Positions 36,577 to 48,885 of a stretch of DNA of 64,000 nucleotides are shown piece after piece. Position numbers and translations under genes: made by a program. The stretch is from assembly GCA_033439265.1 (NCBI GenBank), contig JAVTVX010000008.1, positions 1,364,001 through 1,428,000 of the forward strand, in the 5' to 3' direction. Numbering within the stretch: position 1 is the stretch's first letter; the number at the start of each line of letters is the position of its first letter. The stretch is from Dillenia suffruticosa (lineage: Eukaryota; Streptophyta; Magnoliopsida; Dilleniales; Dilleniaceae). Below the pieces are notes generated by a model. It worked only from the letters and a program-made list of their open reading frames with translations. It was not told where the DNA came from and ran no database searches.

Positions 36577-39500
36577 TCAGCCATTTTCAGCTCTGTCGTA
36601 AGCATTAGACTTGTGCTTGGGTGCAAAAGTGAAACCAGCTGGAACCTTACAGAGCAACATCTCAGAGATTTTAATCTGCACAAGAGTTGGACCAAGATCA
36701 ATAAATATCCATATCTACACAGAACTTTTCCAGATGAGTGTTGTGAATTTGACCAGTTAAAAGAAAATTCATATATATGTGGTATGCATACCCAATCTGC
36801 TGCAGAATCAGAGGACATCAAAGTTTCAAGGTCATTACGCCCATAGTAGGAGGGCGGTCGCCAATTTAAGCGCTGGGGAATAACGTCAAGAAGTCCTACA
36901 GGAACGTATCTACAAGTATAACTCAGCCATTCCAACAAGAAGTGCCTAGTGGTCTCCACTCCTGTCACATGAGGTAAATCAGGACAACAACAATAACAAC
37001 CTTCTAGATGGCATGCCAACGGAATTTAAGCCTGAGTGATGAAAAACTATATTAGTGGTCGTAAATGAATAATTCTATGTCAATGGATTTTGGTGTGGTA
37101 AAGCTTTGCCAAGGAGTTTTATCGTAATAAAACAAAAATACAAATAAATAAATAAGTATGCTAAAATAAGAAGAGTGAGATGGATATGTAGCTTAATGAG
37201 GAACAAGAGTAGTAAACGACTCCTAAAGATGTACAAAGAGGACCTGAAATAACACTAGAAAGAAGTGGGTCATTAAGTGCCCTAACAACTAGAAGCCAAG
37301 CACTTTCAGAGGGTAGTACATTGGTACGTTATCACTTTAGATTCACTACATATAGGCCCTATAATCAAATCCCGAAATATTGAGCAGCAGTACAGAGTTG
37401 TTGAGCATTGCATGTTACCCAGTCAGCGTGATGTATTTGCTAGAATTCAAAATCCCCTAGATACGACCATAAAGTTTATGTAGTTCCCACGACAGGGCAC
37501 TTACGGACCAATAATGAAACCAAGTTCAATTAGAAAGATGGCTCCAAGCTTAGTGTATCAAAACTTCAAGCTTGGAAAAAAAGAAGAAAATCCTTAAATA
37601 CTGAAATAAACTCTTTAAGACTGGTGCCAAAACTATGGGACTCAATTTATCAAAAATACAAGAATATTTTACCATGTAAATTAAGGAACCCTTCTTAAAC
37701 CATGACACCTTAGTTAACTAGAATAACTTCCACAGAGAACATTCTACAAGAATCTTATACATCAAATCTAACAACTAATAAATACCTTTAGAGTCAGAAC
37801 CCCAATGTTCCAAACCAAACTTTACATAATTCTTCAGAATATCCAACCTTTCCCCAGAACTGATGTCCCAATGCCTTTGTTCCTTGATTTCTGTGAAGAG
37901 CCAAGGCTGCAAAGCAGAATGAACCATGCCCACAGGCTAAGTACTCCAGTATTCATCAGATGAGAATAATAATCACAAAGCAACATATAGTTACAAAATC
38001 ATTCTTGATATACAAAGCGCAGGTGCACTTGCACAGAACCACTCTTATGAACACGTGAGTCAGGATATCCTTGTTTTCACATATATATTTTTCTACAAAT
38101 TTTATAATCCACTCTAGACAATTTCAAATAAGGAGCCAATGGAAATGCCTATCTTGCATACCATATACCTAATAATACTACTGATGCATGGACTGGTGGT
38201 TTCATGGGCTCAAACACATATATTCTATCAACACAAGGACAAATTCAGAAGTGGTCATCCGAGGAAAAGTCCAAACACAAGTACCTTAATAAGTGCCCCT
38301 CGAGCTAGCATGCATGATGAAAGCTCCGGGCAGTCAGATTGGTGCTGGTTCCAGTCTAAGTATGAAAAGATATCTCCATTCCCCAAGACTTGCAGAGTTT
38401 TGGGGGCCCTGCTAGCGCACTGGTATATGTAATCCCAATCAGCAAGTTTGCTATAACGTTGTTGTCGTGAGCGGCCATGTATTGTCACTGCACTGGCTCC
38501 CGAGTCACCAATATCTGCAACTATAGAATCAACGCGGTTTCTCCCTTCAAAATAACCTGTTCGAACCTAGTGGGACAAAAAGGACAACGTGAAGAATCTA
38601 GCAAAATCAGAACATGAGAAGCAAAATAAATAACTATCCAAAAAAGAAGAGCTATAATAAATATATGATAAGGACCTTGACAGTTATGGGTGTGTCAACA
38701 GTGCTAGTAGCCGCTTGTATGATGCCTTTCATCCTTGTTGGCTTTGTCAGAAGAAATGATCCAGCACCCTTATTAACAACAATATCAATGGGGCAACCCA
38801 TGTTTATATCAATGAAGTCCACAGCACACTCTTGCTGTATAAGTTCAACGGTACGTGCAATAGTGTCTGGGTATGACCCACATATCTGTACACCAAATAA
38901 ATCCTCAGCAGAATGCCGCCTGACCAGTGCCCATTCTGAAGCTTGGCCCTAAACCCATAAAAAGGTTAATGTCACACAAAAGTTCAAACAAAGTGCTTAC
39001 ATGTAAAGTGACATATGAGAAGAAATGCAGGCCAAACCATTTCATATGCATAAAAATTGTAGTTGTTTAGGTAAAGCTTGGGGAACAAGAAGCGTGTGTA
39101 TATATAGGAACTAAAATATAATTATAATTATAATAAAAACTAAAAAATAAAATCAAAGGATAAAATTATGTTAGAGTTGACACAATACCAGAAACTGCTT
39201 TGACTAACAGGCCAACAAGGCAAAAACCACTATTAAGTGATTAGGTTTATGGGAACAATGGAAATATAGTTTTATCCTTATACCTGTATATTTTATCTCT
39301 AAGAGATCAGAGCCTTACATTACGTATAGAAAAGCTAATTATCAACTTTAGTAAATACTCTTCAATGCATGATGAATAAATAAATGAGCTAATTCATGTT
39401 TAACCTGCAGAAGATTAGTGCACATTGCCATTTCACCACATGTAACATCTGCTCCTAGGACCTTGCAAACCCTGCGGAAGGGTAGATTCCCGACTGTTGT

Positions 39501-42007
39501 CAGTGGTGCTAGGTATAGCTTTCCTCTAAAATCAATAAGCTTCCTTTCACGTTGGTGTGAATTTACAGATATATCTGTTCGCACAGCAAAATTATCAGTT
39601 GAACTTGCTTCTTCAATCTGTGCAGAGATGTGCGCAGGATCTTGGCTAAGGTCATTTCCACCTGTGTACGTTGTAGTATATTAGCATGCAATTCATAGAA
39701 ACCTGAACCAAATAAATTAAAAGGACATGACATCCAAGACACACCACAGGAATGACACAACCATTATCTACTTCAGTGAAGGACGAACATTCCTCATTCA
39801 ATGATTTTGCCTTCTTAAGGGGTCCTCCTTCATTATTCACTATTTCATCAGCCACAGATGTGTCTTCCACATGTTCCTTGTTCCCAGAAGCATCAACAGT
39901 ATCATATACTGATGGGCTGGCTGCTTCTCTACAGCCATTTTCACCGGTAACATGATAACCATTTGAAAGAGCCGGATCACCTTCCTCCTTTTTTTCCAAC
40001 TTTTTCAATTCTGATTTTGCAGGCCCCTGCAGATTTGCAATTGTGACTACACAAATGTTGCAATAATCAAAATAGATTGTAGCCAATGGAACTCATTACT
40101 AAGTATTCGTAGAAAAGTGAGTTTGCTTCAGAGTTCAAATGGAAAGGGCAAGAAGGGTTCCATAAAGGGATAACACCATCCCCATCTTTGGACAATTTCA
40201 TTATTGCGGAAGGGGATAAATTTAGGAGAGTAGCTATGGATACCGAAAATCTAACTTGTCCATTTCCAAACTGATCTCTACCCTACAAGCCCCTCTCCAA
40301 AGAAGAAGGCGGATGAGAAGGCATTAAGAGCTGAAGGAGATTAGAGGCAAAGGTGGTGGTTTAATTCTAAATTTAAATTTAGATAATTAGTGTTATTATC
40401 CCTTATCCCTCTCCAGCCCCTTATTCCACTCCTTCCAAACAAACAACAAGCAGGATTTAGGTAATAAAATGGGAAGAAGCAAATAATAACAAAAGGTCAA
40501 TGAGCAGCGTATTGATCAAAATTAAAGTGGAGTAAATATGAAATACTAATGGAGATACTGGTGGCACATGACTATATTGGCTGTATCACATCAACCCCCC
40601 CCCCCAAAAAAATGATGCTGGTCAATAGATATCCATCATAAGCAATTAGCAATATCAAACAAAATAATCATTTACATTTCTTTTTATTTTTGTGGTTTTT
40701 TTATGGTGAGCCAAAAAAAAAAAATGGTGAGCAAATTTTGTAGTTGTAGATGGCAACTTATGGGCAGTGTTCATACATACCAAAAGCCCGAGAAGTTTAA
40801 GTTGTGCATCTGCCTTTGAGAATTTCATCTTGTTTTTCCACAACAACTTCTGAACATCTTTGTTCAATCCATTCACTTCAGAGCTTCTCCTTACAGGAGT
40901 CGAAATCCCACTAGCAAAACTGTCTTTGTGTGTTCCTGAAAATCTACAAGCCAACCCAAAAGGGCATGGCCCTTCTGAACTCAGAAAAGGGCAATCACCC
41001 TCTAGATCATCTGGTTTCTGCATGTAAGAGCATGGATATCATCAAAAAACACCGAATATTAATGTATACACAATGAAACCACTCACGTAAACCTCCTTCA
41101 ACATACCTGCGCCTTAAAGGCTTCTAAGTCATGGCTGAAGCGGCATTTATTATTGTAACAACATGAACTAACATCTCCCGTCTTTGCTACCTCAGGACAT
41201 AAATTCAACGCAGACTTTTGTTCCTGAACAACATTTCAGAATTTGCACTTAGATACACAATTAAACTTAGAATTCAAAACAATAGGCGAATGCTATACAA
41301 CACAACGGAGAATATCACCATCTTGCGCCGTTCACAATTCACTAAAGGAATTATCCCTGACTAACAAAACATGGCATTACCTTATCATTATAGCTAATCA
41401 TTGAATTTGACATAAAATTCAGTCTCAAAATCAAAACCCTCAAAAGTCTCCAAATCATTACAGCTTTATCAAATTCAAAATTCAATTTTCATCATATTAA
41501 ATTAATCGACGGTCACAAAAAAACCTGCAGTTTTCAACTAGCATCAAGGTATTCAGAATTCAAAGTAAAATAAAATAAAATAAAGTATTGTTATGAGAAG
41601 ATGCTAAGGATGGATTTCTGTATGCAAGGAATAAAACTCTCTCTCTCTCTACCCCCAACTAAAGAAATCTACAAGACATTAACTTAAGAAACAACAGAGA
41701 GAGAGAAAGATACCTGTTTGCGTTCACGTTTGAGTTGGCGTTTCGATTTCTTCTCTTTCAACACATTCGAAGAAGAAGAAGAGGAATTCGACTTTCGCTG
41801 CAAATCCTCTTCTTTGCGGTCACAAGATCTGATAGGCGGAGGACGAAGGAATTCTTTCTTCACCGGAACTATGGCTCTCGCTACGAGCTCTTCTGCCGTT
41901 TGTTGCTGAGATCCTTCCAAAACGACTCTAGACTCTGTTGGAGTTTCTGCTTCTGCCACTGGAACAGCGGCGCATTCCGTCGCCGTGCCCCCTTCCTCCT
42001 CGGCCAT
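36577..42007 (-). CDS. DUS3L: tRNA-dihydrouridine(47) synthase 3-like (10 coding exons)
   Basis: This flavoenzyme reduces uridine to dihydrouridine in tRNA; yeast Dus3 acts at position 47 in the variable loop. Reconstructed exons, in coding order: 41714-42007, 41107-41223, 40781-41017, 39762-40026, 39405-39661, 38676-38948, 38285-38566, 37786-37906, 36792-36961 and 36577-36675. All phases agree and give 704 residues, close to the ~700 of Arabidopsis At4g38890. Exons 2-3 hold two CCCH-type zinc fingers ([31 protein letters not shown]). Exons 5-7 form the FMN TIM barrel: [24 protein letters not shown], then [10 protein letters not shown] with the likely catalytic cysteine, then [13 protein letters not shown] and LGNGDIFSY. 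Exons 8-10 give the C-terminal helical domain, ending [14 protein letters not shown]. Exon 4's donor is a weaker GTTGTG; the nearby GTGTGT gives a stop in exon 5. An AGGGTTTT telo-box-like element lies near 42060 and AAACGACGTCGT at 42130-42141. Confidence 0.94.
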
Positions 42008-42182
42008 GGCAGTTACGAAAATTGCAACCGAGAAAGAGAGAGAGGAGAGAGAGATGTTACTAGGGTTTTAAAAGGATAGAGAGATATAGGGAGACATTAG
42101 AAAACGTACCGCCTTCGTTTCCCCGACCCAAACGACGTCGTAAAGTTCCCCCAAAATTGGATAGGAATTAGTGAAAATGAAG

Positions 42183-42187
42183 AAAAA
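42183..42187 (-). terminator. Pol III terminator of tRNA-Leu
   Basis: A run of five T on the minus strand begins 3 nt beyond the tRNA discriminator base, as expected for RNA polymerase III. Confidence 0.8.
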
Positions 42188-42190
42188 CCA

Positions 42191-42276
42191 TTGTCAGAAG
42201 TGGGATTTGAACCCACGCCCTCGTTAGAGGACCAGAACTTGAGTCTGGCGCCTTAGACCACTCGGCCATCCTGACA
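42191..42276 (-). tRNA. tRNA-Leu (anticodon CAA)
   Basis: A complete class II tRNA with a 7-bp acceptor stem (TGTCAGG with TCTGACA, last pair G-T) and discriminator A. The A box reads TGGCCGAGTGG. The anticodon arm is CCAGA-CTCAAGT-TCTGG with anticodon CAA, and there is no intron. The long variable arm is CCTC-TAAC-GAGG. The T arm is GTGGG-TTCAAAT-CCCAC. Just upstream are CACCAA (the plant CAA initiation motif) and AATATAG about 20 nt further out, so it is likely transcribed. It lies 184 nt upstream of the DUS3 ATG on the same strand. Confidence 0.97.
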
Positions 42277-43779
42277 TTGGTGTCCGTTGCTTTCTATATT
42301 TCATCTTAGAAACAAATGAAAATATTTTCTTGAAAAATAATTTTTAGTAACAGTTTTATTTTTCATGTTTGTAGAAGTGATAAAAATTTTCATAATTTTT
42401 TTTTTCTATTTTTTGGCAGAATATACAAAAGTCTCCTAAATACACTCCAATGTTTGGGAATTTTTTCATTTTTTATCAAATGAGAAATACAAGGCAAATA
42501 GTATAAATAAAATATAACAAAAATACTTATAAGTCATAATAAGTATATTAGTATTAAACCTCATAGTGTTAAAACCAAAATAATATTCTATTATTCATTT
42601 AATAAAAAAAATATCACCATTTTTCTACCTACACTAAAATAACTTATTCTTTTTTTAGAAAAATTGTTAAATTTCAGACTCAATATTTTGAGCGTAATAT
42701 ATTAATATAAAAATTGATTACTATTTAAAGTAGAAATGAATTTCTTTTTTAATAAAAATAAACCATTAAAATGAACGGCATCTTATGTAATTTAAATAAT
42801 TACATGTTTATAAAGGAAAAAAGAGATAAAGAATGCGAAAAATCAATATTATGTTTTTCTTATTATCAATTTTGGTTATTCTATTATTCTTAAATCCTTG
42901 CTTTTTCACCATCGTGGAAAATAGCACAAAGAAAAATAATATTTGCCCAAAAATTTTCCCAAAATCAAATACAATCTTTAAAAAAAAAAAACACCTAACG
43001 ATTCAAATGGTGATATAAATCGGTGAAAATGAGTTGAAACAATATAAATAACTCATTAGTTATTCTCAGGATGACAGTTTAGTGGAACTCTCTACTCTAA
43101 ATCTATAATTTAGAATTCAAATCTTGTGTAAAAAAAAAAAAAAAATCTCATAAATTAATTAAGTGAAATAGATATTTTGGTGCATATAAAATATGAGCCA
43201 TCGAGTTAACGAGTGTTCAACACATTTGGTTAATGAACGAACTCAATATAAAAAAAAAAAAAAATAAATAAATAAATATATATATATATATTATAATTTA
43301 ATAAGTAATATGGATTAAAATTAATTAAATTCATTTTTTGAAAGTGTTTTATTGTGATATTGAATAATTTATAAATGTTAATTGTTTGCTTATGCTTTCT
43401 TTTTAATAGCGAAGTTTTATTTTATATTTAAATTCTATAATTATATTTAAATGAAGTTGGTCATGAGTTCAGTATGAACCAAACCTGAGAAATAAAATAA
43501 GTTGCTAAAAATGAGTTGAAATTTGAATTATAAGTCGTAAAAACTCGGTTTATTTCTACTCCAATGATATAATAAATTTTATTAACGGTATTCTATAATA
43601 GCGACGACGACAATAACTCTTACATTCATGTTCAAAATAATTTGCTCATAGAAAGATCTTTACATCTTTTTCTCCTTTTTAGCTTTTCTTAATAATTTCA
43701 TACATTGGAACCACCATTTTTTCTTTCTTGTCTTTTGGTTTTTTTTTTCCCTTTCTTTCTTAATAATTTCAAAATGTAG
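42277..43779. other. AT-rich intergenic DNA
   Basis: There are no genes. It contains a SINE-like fragment at 43070-43145 and A/TA-rich tracts near 43249-43291. Confidence 0.6.
43070..43145 (+). repeat. SINE-like fragment with poly(A) end
   Basis: A-box-like CAGTTTAGTGGAAC is followed by B-box-like GAATTCAAATCTTGTG and an A run at 43129-43145. Confidence 0.45.
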
Positions 43780-44279
43780 AATACAAAACTTTCAAAATGG
43801 TAAGGCCCATGCAGGAGGGATCTTCAGAGATAGCGCTAGAGAATGGGTGCATGGATTCAAGATAAACATAGGAGTTGCCAGCGCAGAGACGGCGGAGCTT
43901 TGGGAAATCAGAGAGGGATTGAAGTTAGCCGAGGAGGGACTTAGCAATCTACAGCTGGAGACAAGTTCTCTGTACTTGGCCAATGCGCTGGTGAAGGGAG
44001 TGAGTGAAAACCTCCTGCTGGATGTTATTATCCAAGAGTGCGGAAATATGATGGAAGAAGTTGGGGTTGCTGTGGTTGGGCACATTTCTAGGGATACCAA
44101 CAAATGTGTTGACAAAATGACTACCTTGGGGCAGCATGCGAATGAAGGGATGACCGATGACCGAGTGTTGGCGCCCCCGAAGAGCTTCTGCAGGCCATTT
44201 GGGAGGACGCTGCTGGCTCGTGGCTGAGTGCTGTGTCTGTCTTTTCTTTTTGGTTCTTGTCTCTGCCCTTTCTTACCAA

Positions 44280-44322
<43 letters not shown>

Positions 44323-44338
44323 AAATACAAAACTTTCA
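43780..44338 (+). mobile_element. 5'-truncated LINE insertion with 15-bp target-site duplication
   Basis: The 15-bp direct repeat AATACAAAACTTTCA occurs exactly at 43780-43794 and 44324-44338. It flanks about 529 bp that begin inside a coding frame and end in a (TAAA)n-type tail (about 44277-44323). The 5' truncation, tail and perfect duplication are those of a recent target-primed reverse-transcription event by an L1-type plant LINE. The intact reading frame is described separately. Confidence 0.93.
43796..44227 (+). pseudogene. LINE RNase H domain fragment
   Basis: The frame is open from the truncation point to a TGA at 44225. It begins NGKAHAGGIFRDSAREWVHG, then GFKINIGVASAETAELWEIR and EGLKLA. 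This matches the RNase H domain of plant non-LTR retrotransposons: the GG-I-RD strand, then AE-LW-REGL. A later aspartate helix is recognisable in VGHISRDTNKCVDKM, corresponding to the usual H-x-x-R-x-x-N-x-x-D pattern. No start codon belongs to it. It is a fragment with no stop codons, which fits a young insertion. Confidence 0.88.
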
Positions 44339-45040
44339 TCGATCTTGAAATTTCAATTACTAGGATTGCAACTTGGGTTTCATGACCCATGAACCAATCC
44401 AACTTAGCTGAATTGCGTTGGGTTGAGTTGGTTCCAAGCCAATGGATTCATGGGTTGGGTATCAGTCAGAAAATTCTAAATCCAAGCAAAGTTCAGTCGG
44501 AGAGTCAACAGTAGACGGATAAATTGTAACCAAAAGGAGGACAAATTGCATCCCAAAGCGCTAGTTCAGTATCTGAATCAAGATCTCAAATTTGAATCTT
44601 ATGGATGAAAAAAAAAACATGCGTCAAGAGAGTTTTGTCCTTTAAAAACCCAATTTAACTTGAACTCGAACCGAATTACCAAATAAAAGTAGTTTAGATA
44701 CTATTACATTCCAATATAATCTCAACTCCCATATAATTTCAACTTCCCCAACTGTCATAATTCATAAACAAAAGGATGAGTCTAGATACCATTACATTCC
44801 CATATAATTTCTCAACAAATTTCGGTTTAAATTTTCACTAGAAATAAATGAACCTTAAACCTAGTATATGAACTCCATACAAATATAAATCTACCGTATC
44901 CAGTCTTTTGTCATCCTTGCCGGGTTCTTTTTTAGTGATGAATACCAATGAATGAATTTAATGTGTAGACTACTAATGAAAGTCAAGCAAAGGTAATAAA
45001 CAAAAGGAAGATATCACAGGCTGCTTAAGTCCTCCATTTT
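44339..45040. other. Intergenic DNA and bZIP 3' flank
   Basis: It contains a SINE-like copy at about 44553-44695 and otherwise nothing recognised. Its right edge should include the 3' UTR of the bZIP gene. Confidence 0.5.
44553..44695 (+). repeat. SINE-like dispersed repeat copy
   Basis: CTAGTTCAGTATCTGAATC (A-box-like), CAAATTTGAATCTTATGG (B-box-like), an A run, AAGAGAGTTTTGTCC, and a CCCAATTTAACTTGAACTCG block occur in family order. Confidence 0.5.
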
Positions 45041-48000
45041 TCATTCCAACTTGCTGGGCTCATGCTGCTTCATCACTGTGCTACCGTTTTTCTGCTGCGA
45101 ATGCATCTGATGAATCTGAGAATTCATAGAAAGTTGCTGCCCCAATGACTTGGAAGTGTGAGAGTCCCTACCCGGCTCTCCAGTGACAAGTTTCAATCGT
45201 TGTACCTCCGCAGTTAATGCCTCGTTTAGAGCTTTTAATCAGATAAAAATCAAAAATCAGGGAAACCTGGTGGGTGAATATTCAGCTCCATGCAGATATC
45301 ATACAATCATAATTATCAGAGAATCTAAATATTCATATGTTCGAATTTAGCTCACTCAAGGGATTCAAATAACAACATAAACCTAACAATTTTCTACATG
45401 CACGACTGTTAAATAAGAAATAAAAGTGCAGATGTGATATCTGACGACCATTTATCTAATATGCTTGTTTCTAATTTCAGCCATCCAGATATTGCGCCAA
45501 ATAGGGTAGGTTATTGATTTCGTAAACAATGACAACAGGCTATATGGATTTTTGATAGGAAGATTTCTGAAACAGAAAATCATATACAAATCATGGTGTC
45601 AAATGTTCAGAAAACATTCATCTCTTATGCAGCAGCTATCATGTCTTAAATGCGACTTCCGTGGCCGGACTTTTCTGGTCAAGAGGCCAAAAGTCCTTAA
45701 ATCTGGTCAGACAAAGCCAAAATTATATGCGATGGCGTGCACAGAAGGGACCATTACTCCCATTGCAATCTCTCAGTTGTCAGGGTTGGTGGTTGATTTC
45801 ACAATTATCATTGTTGGTTTTATAACAAGCAAGATGAGGTACATTTTTTTTCCCCAATAAGTAGTGACTTCGTAAAATCAAGAAATTACCGCATTTGACT
45901 TAACTACTCCTACATAAAGAGTTCTAGCAATAGATTGACTCTGTTATAATAGGGACCTAGAATAAGCACTATTTGGAACAAAACGCAAGAAAATATTTCT
46001 TACGGATGAAATCCAGTACCATGCTTTTGTGATAAAAAATACAAGCAAAAAATAATATATTAATGCATGAAAATATCTTTCTTTAGGGCCTTAATCTTTC
46101 ACCGTGTTCACAAAGCATAAGATGATAGACTTTTGACAAGACAATAATAGGTTTTTCAACAGCCAGGAACCAAGAAAGCGTCCTATGTGGGACTAAAGGT
46201 AGTATATTGAAATTTTACCACCCAAACGCAGTTCAACCATATGATATACCATCTTGTCTACAACATGTAATGTTTGAAGCAGTGCAATTGAACCATGCAC
46301 AAATAATCAGTGATGTCAAATTTCTAAAACAAAGGTCTCAATTTAACATATCATCAAAATGCAATAACTCAGGACAGTAAGTCGAAAGTCACACAATTGG
46401 ACCATGCACAAATAATTAGTGATGCCAAATTTCTAAAACAAAGGTCTCAATTTAACATATCATCAAAAAGAAATAACTCAGGACAGTAAGTCATAAGTCA
46501 AAAGGAAAGGAAAGCATACCATCTCGGAGTTGTGCCTGTTGTTCCATGGCCTGAAGGCGAAATTTCAACTCGTTGTTCTGGGTTGTAAGCCCGGCAGCAT
46601 CTCTCTGCATATCAAACGTTCCAAAACTATATTATTAACAAGTACAAACAGATAACAATAAAGAAATCTTAGGACTTGCAAGCTATACCTGCAATAATGT
46701 AACCTGAGCAGACAGCGTAGTAGCTTCTGTTTGTAGAGTCTGAACCTTGAGCTCCAACTCCGAGATATAACGCATTCTTCTTTCTTTAGAACGAGCTGCA
46801 GATTGCCGGTTGGCTAAAATTCTAAATGGACAATTGCAGCAGGGATATTTATCATATATGAGCTCAACCCCAAAAAAGATAATAACAACAAAATAATCAG
46901 CAAAACAAGAAGTTAAAGAATGCAGTGGAATACCTTTTGACACGCTTGGGGTCAGTCATTGCAATCTCAGCAAGTTTCTCATTTGCCATAATCTTCTTGA
47001 ATTCGGCTGCAGTAAACTCACCATTTCCAAATTCCAAACTAAATGAAGACGAATTTTCATTCCCAACCTTACTCTGAGGCAATTGTTCCCCAGGGGTTCC
47101 CAAAGAAGGCGGCAGTTTAGGTGACTCAGCACCGAAATTCAACTTACACATAAAACTATCCATCGAAAGACTCCTATAGTGTCTTGTTGTTGCAGCAACA
47201 TCACCATTAGCACTTCTCTTGATCCCTTCTCTCTTCTCTATAGAAGAACTACTTCCCGGTCTATGAATACCATTCGCGCTTTCATTAACACTACTTTCTG
47301 TATCATTATCACTACTATCTCCCCCATTTGTTTTCGTCCCACTAGCTCTACCATCCAAATCATCACGATTTTGCTTACGATCCTTACCCTCAACCCCACC
47401 GGAACTCAATGCATCAATATTATCCAAATTCATACATGCGTTCAACAAGTCATCCACAACTTCCCCTTCACGTTTCCTTTCACCCATCCCTTCATCATTG
47501 CCATTCACTTCCCTCTTAATCAACTGAACCGGCTTAACTAAACCCGAATTTTCCCTAACAGAAGCAGACCTCTCCAATCCTCCAGGACCCCTTGATGGAA
47601 TCAAAGGCGGTGATGACTGAATCAAAGTGGAAAATCCAAATGGGATATCACTGTTAGAGCGGCGGTGATGCTTACGCGGTGGCAGGGGCTCAAAACTGAC
47701 CTGATCAGAAACTGGCATAACAGGAGAGTCCCTAAAAAGAGTGTTTGGACGCGAAGGGGGCAATGAATCAAAAAATGAGGGTTGTGACAAAGACCTGGAA
47801 TGAGAAGGTCCTAAGCTCAAATTCTGCAAACCCCGTAGTTGATTTGAGGGTTTAGACATACCCATTTGGGAATATGGAGAAATCGGTGGAATCCCAATTC
47901 TCTTAGTACTATCATTACCAAAACCTTGTGAAAAATGTCTCATTTGAGGACGAATTTGCGATGAACTAAAATCAGGGTTGTTGTCAAATGATGAACTAAA

Positions 48001-48042
48001 CCTCTGAAACATATCAACATTACCATCTTCTCTATCACCCAT
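45041..48042 (-). CDS. Group I bZIP transcription factor (bZIP29/30-like)
   Basis: Coding exons are 46934-48042, 46689-46821, 46520-46604 and 45041-45231. Phases agree and give 505 residues, near the size of Arabidopsis bZIP29/bZIP30. The N-terminal half is Ser/Pro-rich and disordered-looking, with conserved patches [30 protein letters not shown] and [17 protein letters not shown]. The RSNS and RSLS serines are 14-3-3-type sites in relatives. The basic region is split by intron 1 (DPKRVKR, then [19 protein letters not shown]). It has the group I lysine (RSKERR) in place of the usual arginine. A leucine zipper follows ([19 protein letters not shown]) and continues through [10 protein letters not shown] and [14 protein letters not shown]. 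The C-terminus is Gln-rich. This group regulates cell proliferation and vascular or gynoecium development, with stress-dependent nuclear shuttling. The first ATG in frame is at 48042. Intron 3 holds a 109-bp tandem duplication. Confidence 0.94.
46285..46499 (+). repeat. 109-bp tandem duplication in bZIP intron 3
   Basis: The unit starting CAATTGAACCATGCAC at 46285 recurs from 46394 with a handful of substitutions, through CTCAGGACAGTAAGTC. The copies remain over 90% alike by eye, suggesting a fairly recent event. Confidence 0.92.
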
Positions 48043-48697
48043 TTCTTCAAACACCACCAAAGGCTTAGACAATATATTCCTCTCCACAACACACAATCAA
48101 TAGTTTTGTCTAAGCAACAACTAGAACAACACAGACTTCAAACCCAAATGACACAATCGAAAAAACAAAATCCCAACAAAACTTCAATGAAACTATAGTA
48201 CCTGAATACAGACCCAGAAACTTTTTTTTGGCCGTACGTATTGTTGAGTGGGTAATCACAATGAACACACAATGGGTGATTTTCTACTGAGAGAGAGGAC
48301 CGGCGGAGGTTAAAATCTCCGCCAGTGACACATTTGGCCGCAGTATAATGGGAAGAGTACAAAAGGAAAATATTTCTTAAAGCCTTATAATATAATATTA
48401 AGAATGTACAAACTTTTTATATAAATTTCTACAATAATTTATAATAATAAAATAATCTCTAGTTAAACTTTACATTTATTATTTTGGGCTAAAAAAATTA
48501 ATTAATCTTTATTAAAGTAATTTTTAAATCAATTTTAGTAAATAAAGTTTAATCGGCTATATCGAGGTCATTTCTTAACTATTTTTTAATTAAAAAATTT
48601 AATTACCATGTATAATTTAATTATAAATTAAGATTTTCCCTATTCATAAATTTTAGATTTAAATTTTAAAAATTCTTCTATAAAAGTTATATCCACA

Positions 48698-48885
48698 CAC
48701 CTAGTTAATTCAGTAACCAGGCATTAGTATTTCTTAAAGAAAATTTCGGTTCAAATCTTGTATACGAAGAAAACAGACATTTGAAAATTTTCATTTATTC
48801 AAAATTTAACCCGAGTCGATCCGGATTTAATCAGATAAAAAATAATCATCAATATCGATAATTTATAAAAAAAAAAATTATTGGT
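48698..48885 (+). repeat. SINE-like dispersed repeat copy
   Basis: CTAGTTAATTCAGTAACC (A-box-like), GGTTCAAATCTTGTATACG (a good B box), GAAGAAAACAGACATTTG, a GAGTCGATCCGGATTTAATC block, ATATCGATAATTTATAA and an A run follow the family order. Confidence 0.6.

Noticed and set aside
39563-39760. Minus-strand frame continuing exon 4 of DUS3 into VEMTLAKIL
   Set aside because: It reaches a stop. The phase-consistent splice with the GTTGTG donor yields the conserved DUS barrel instead.
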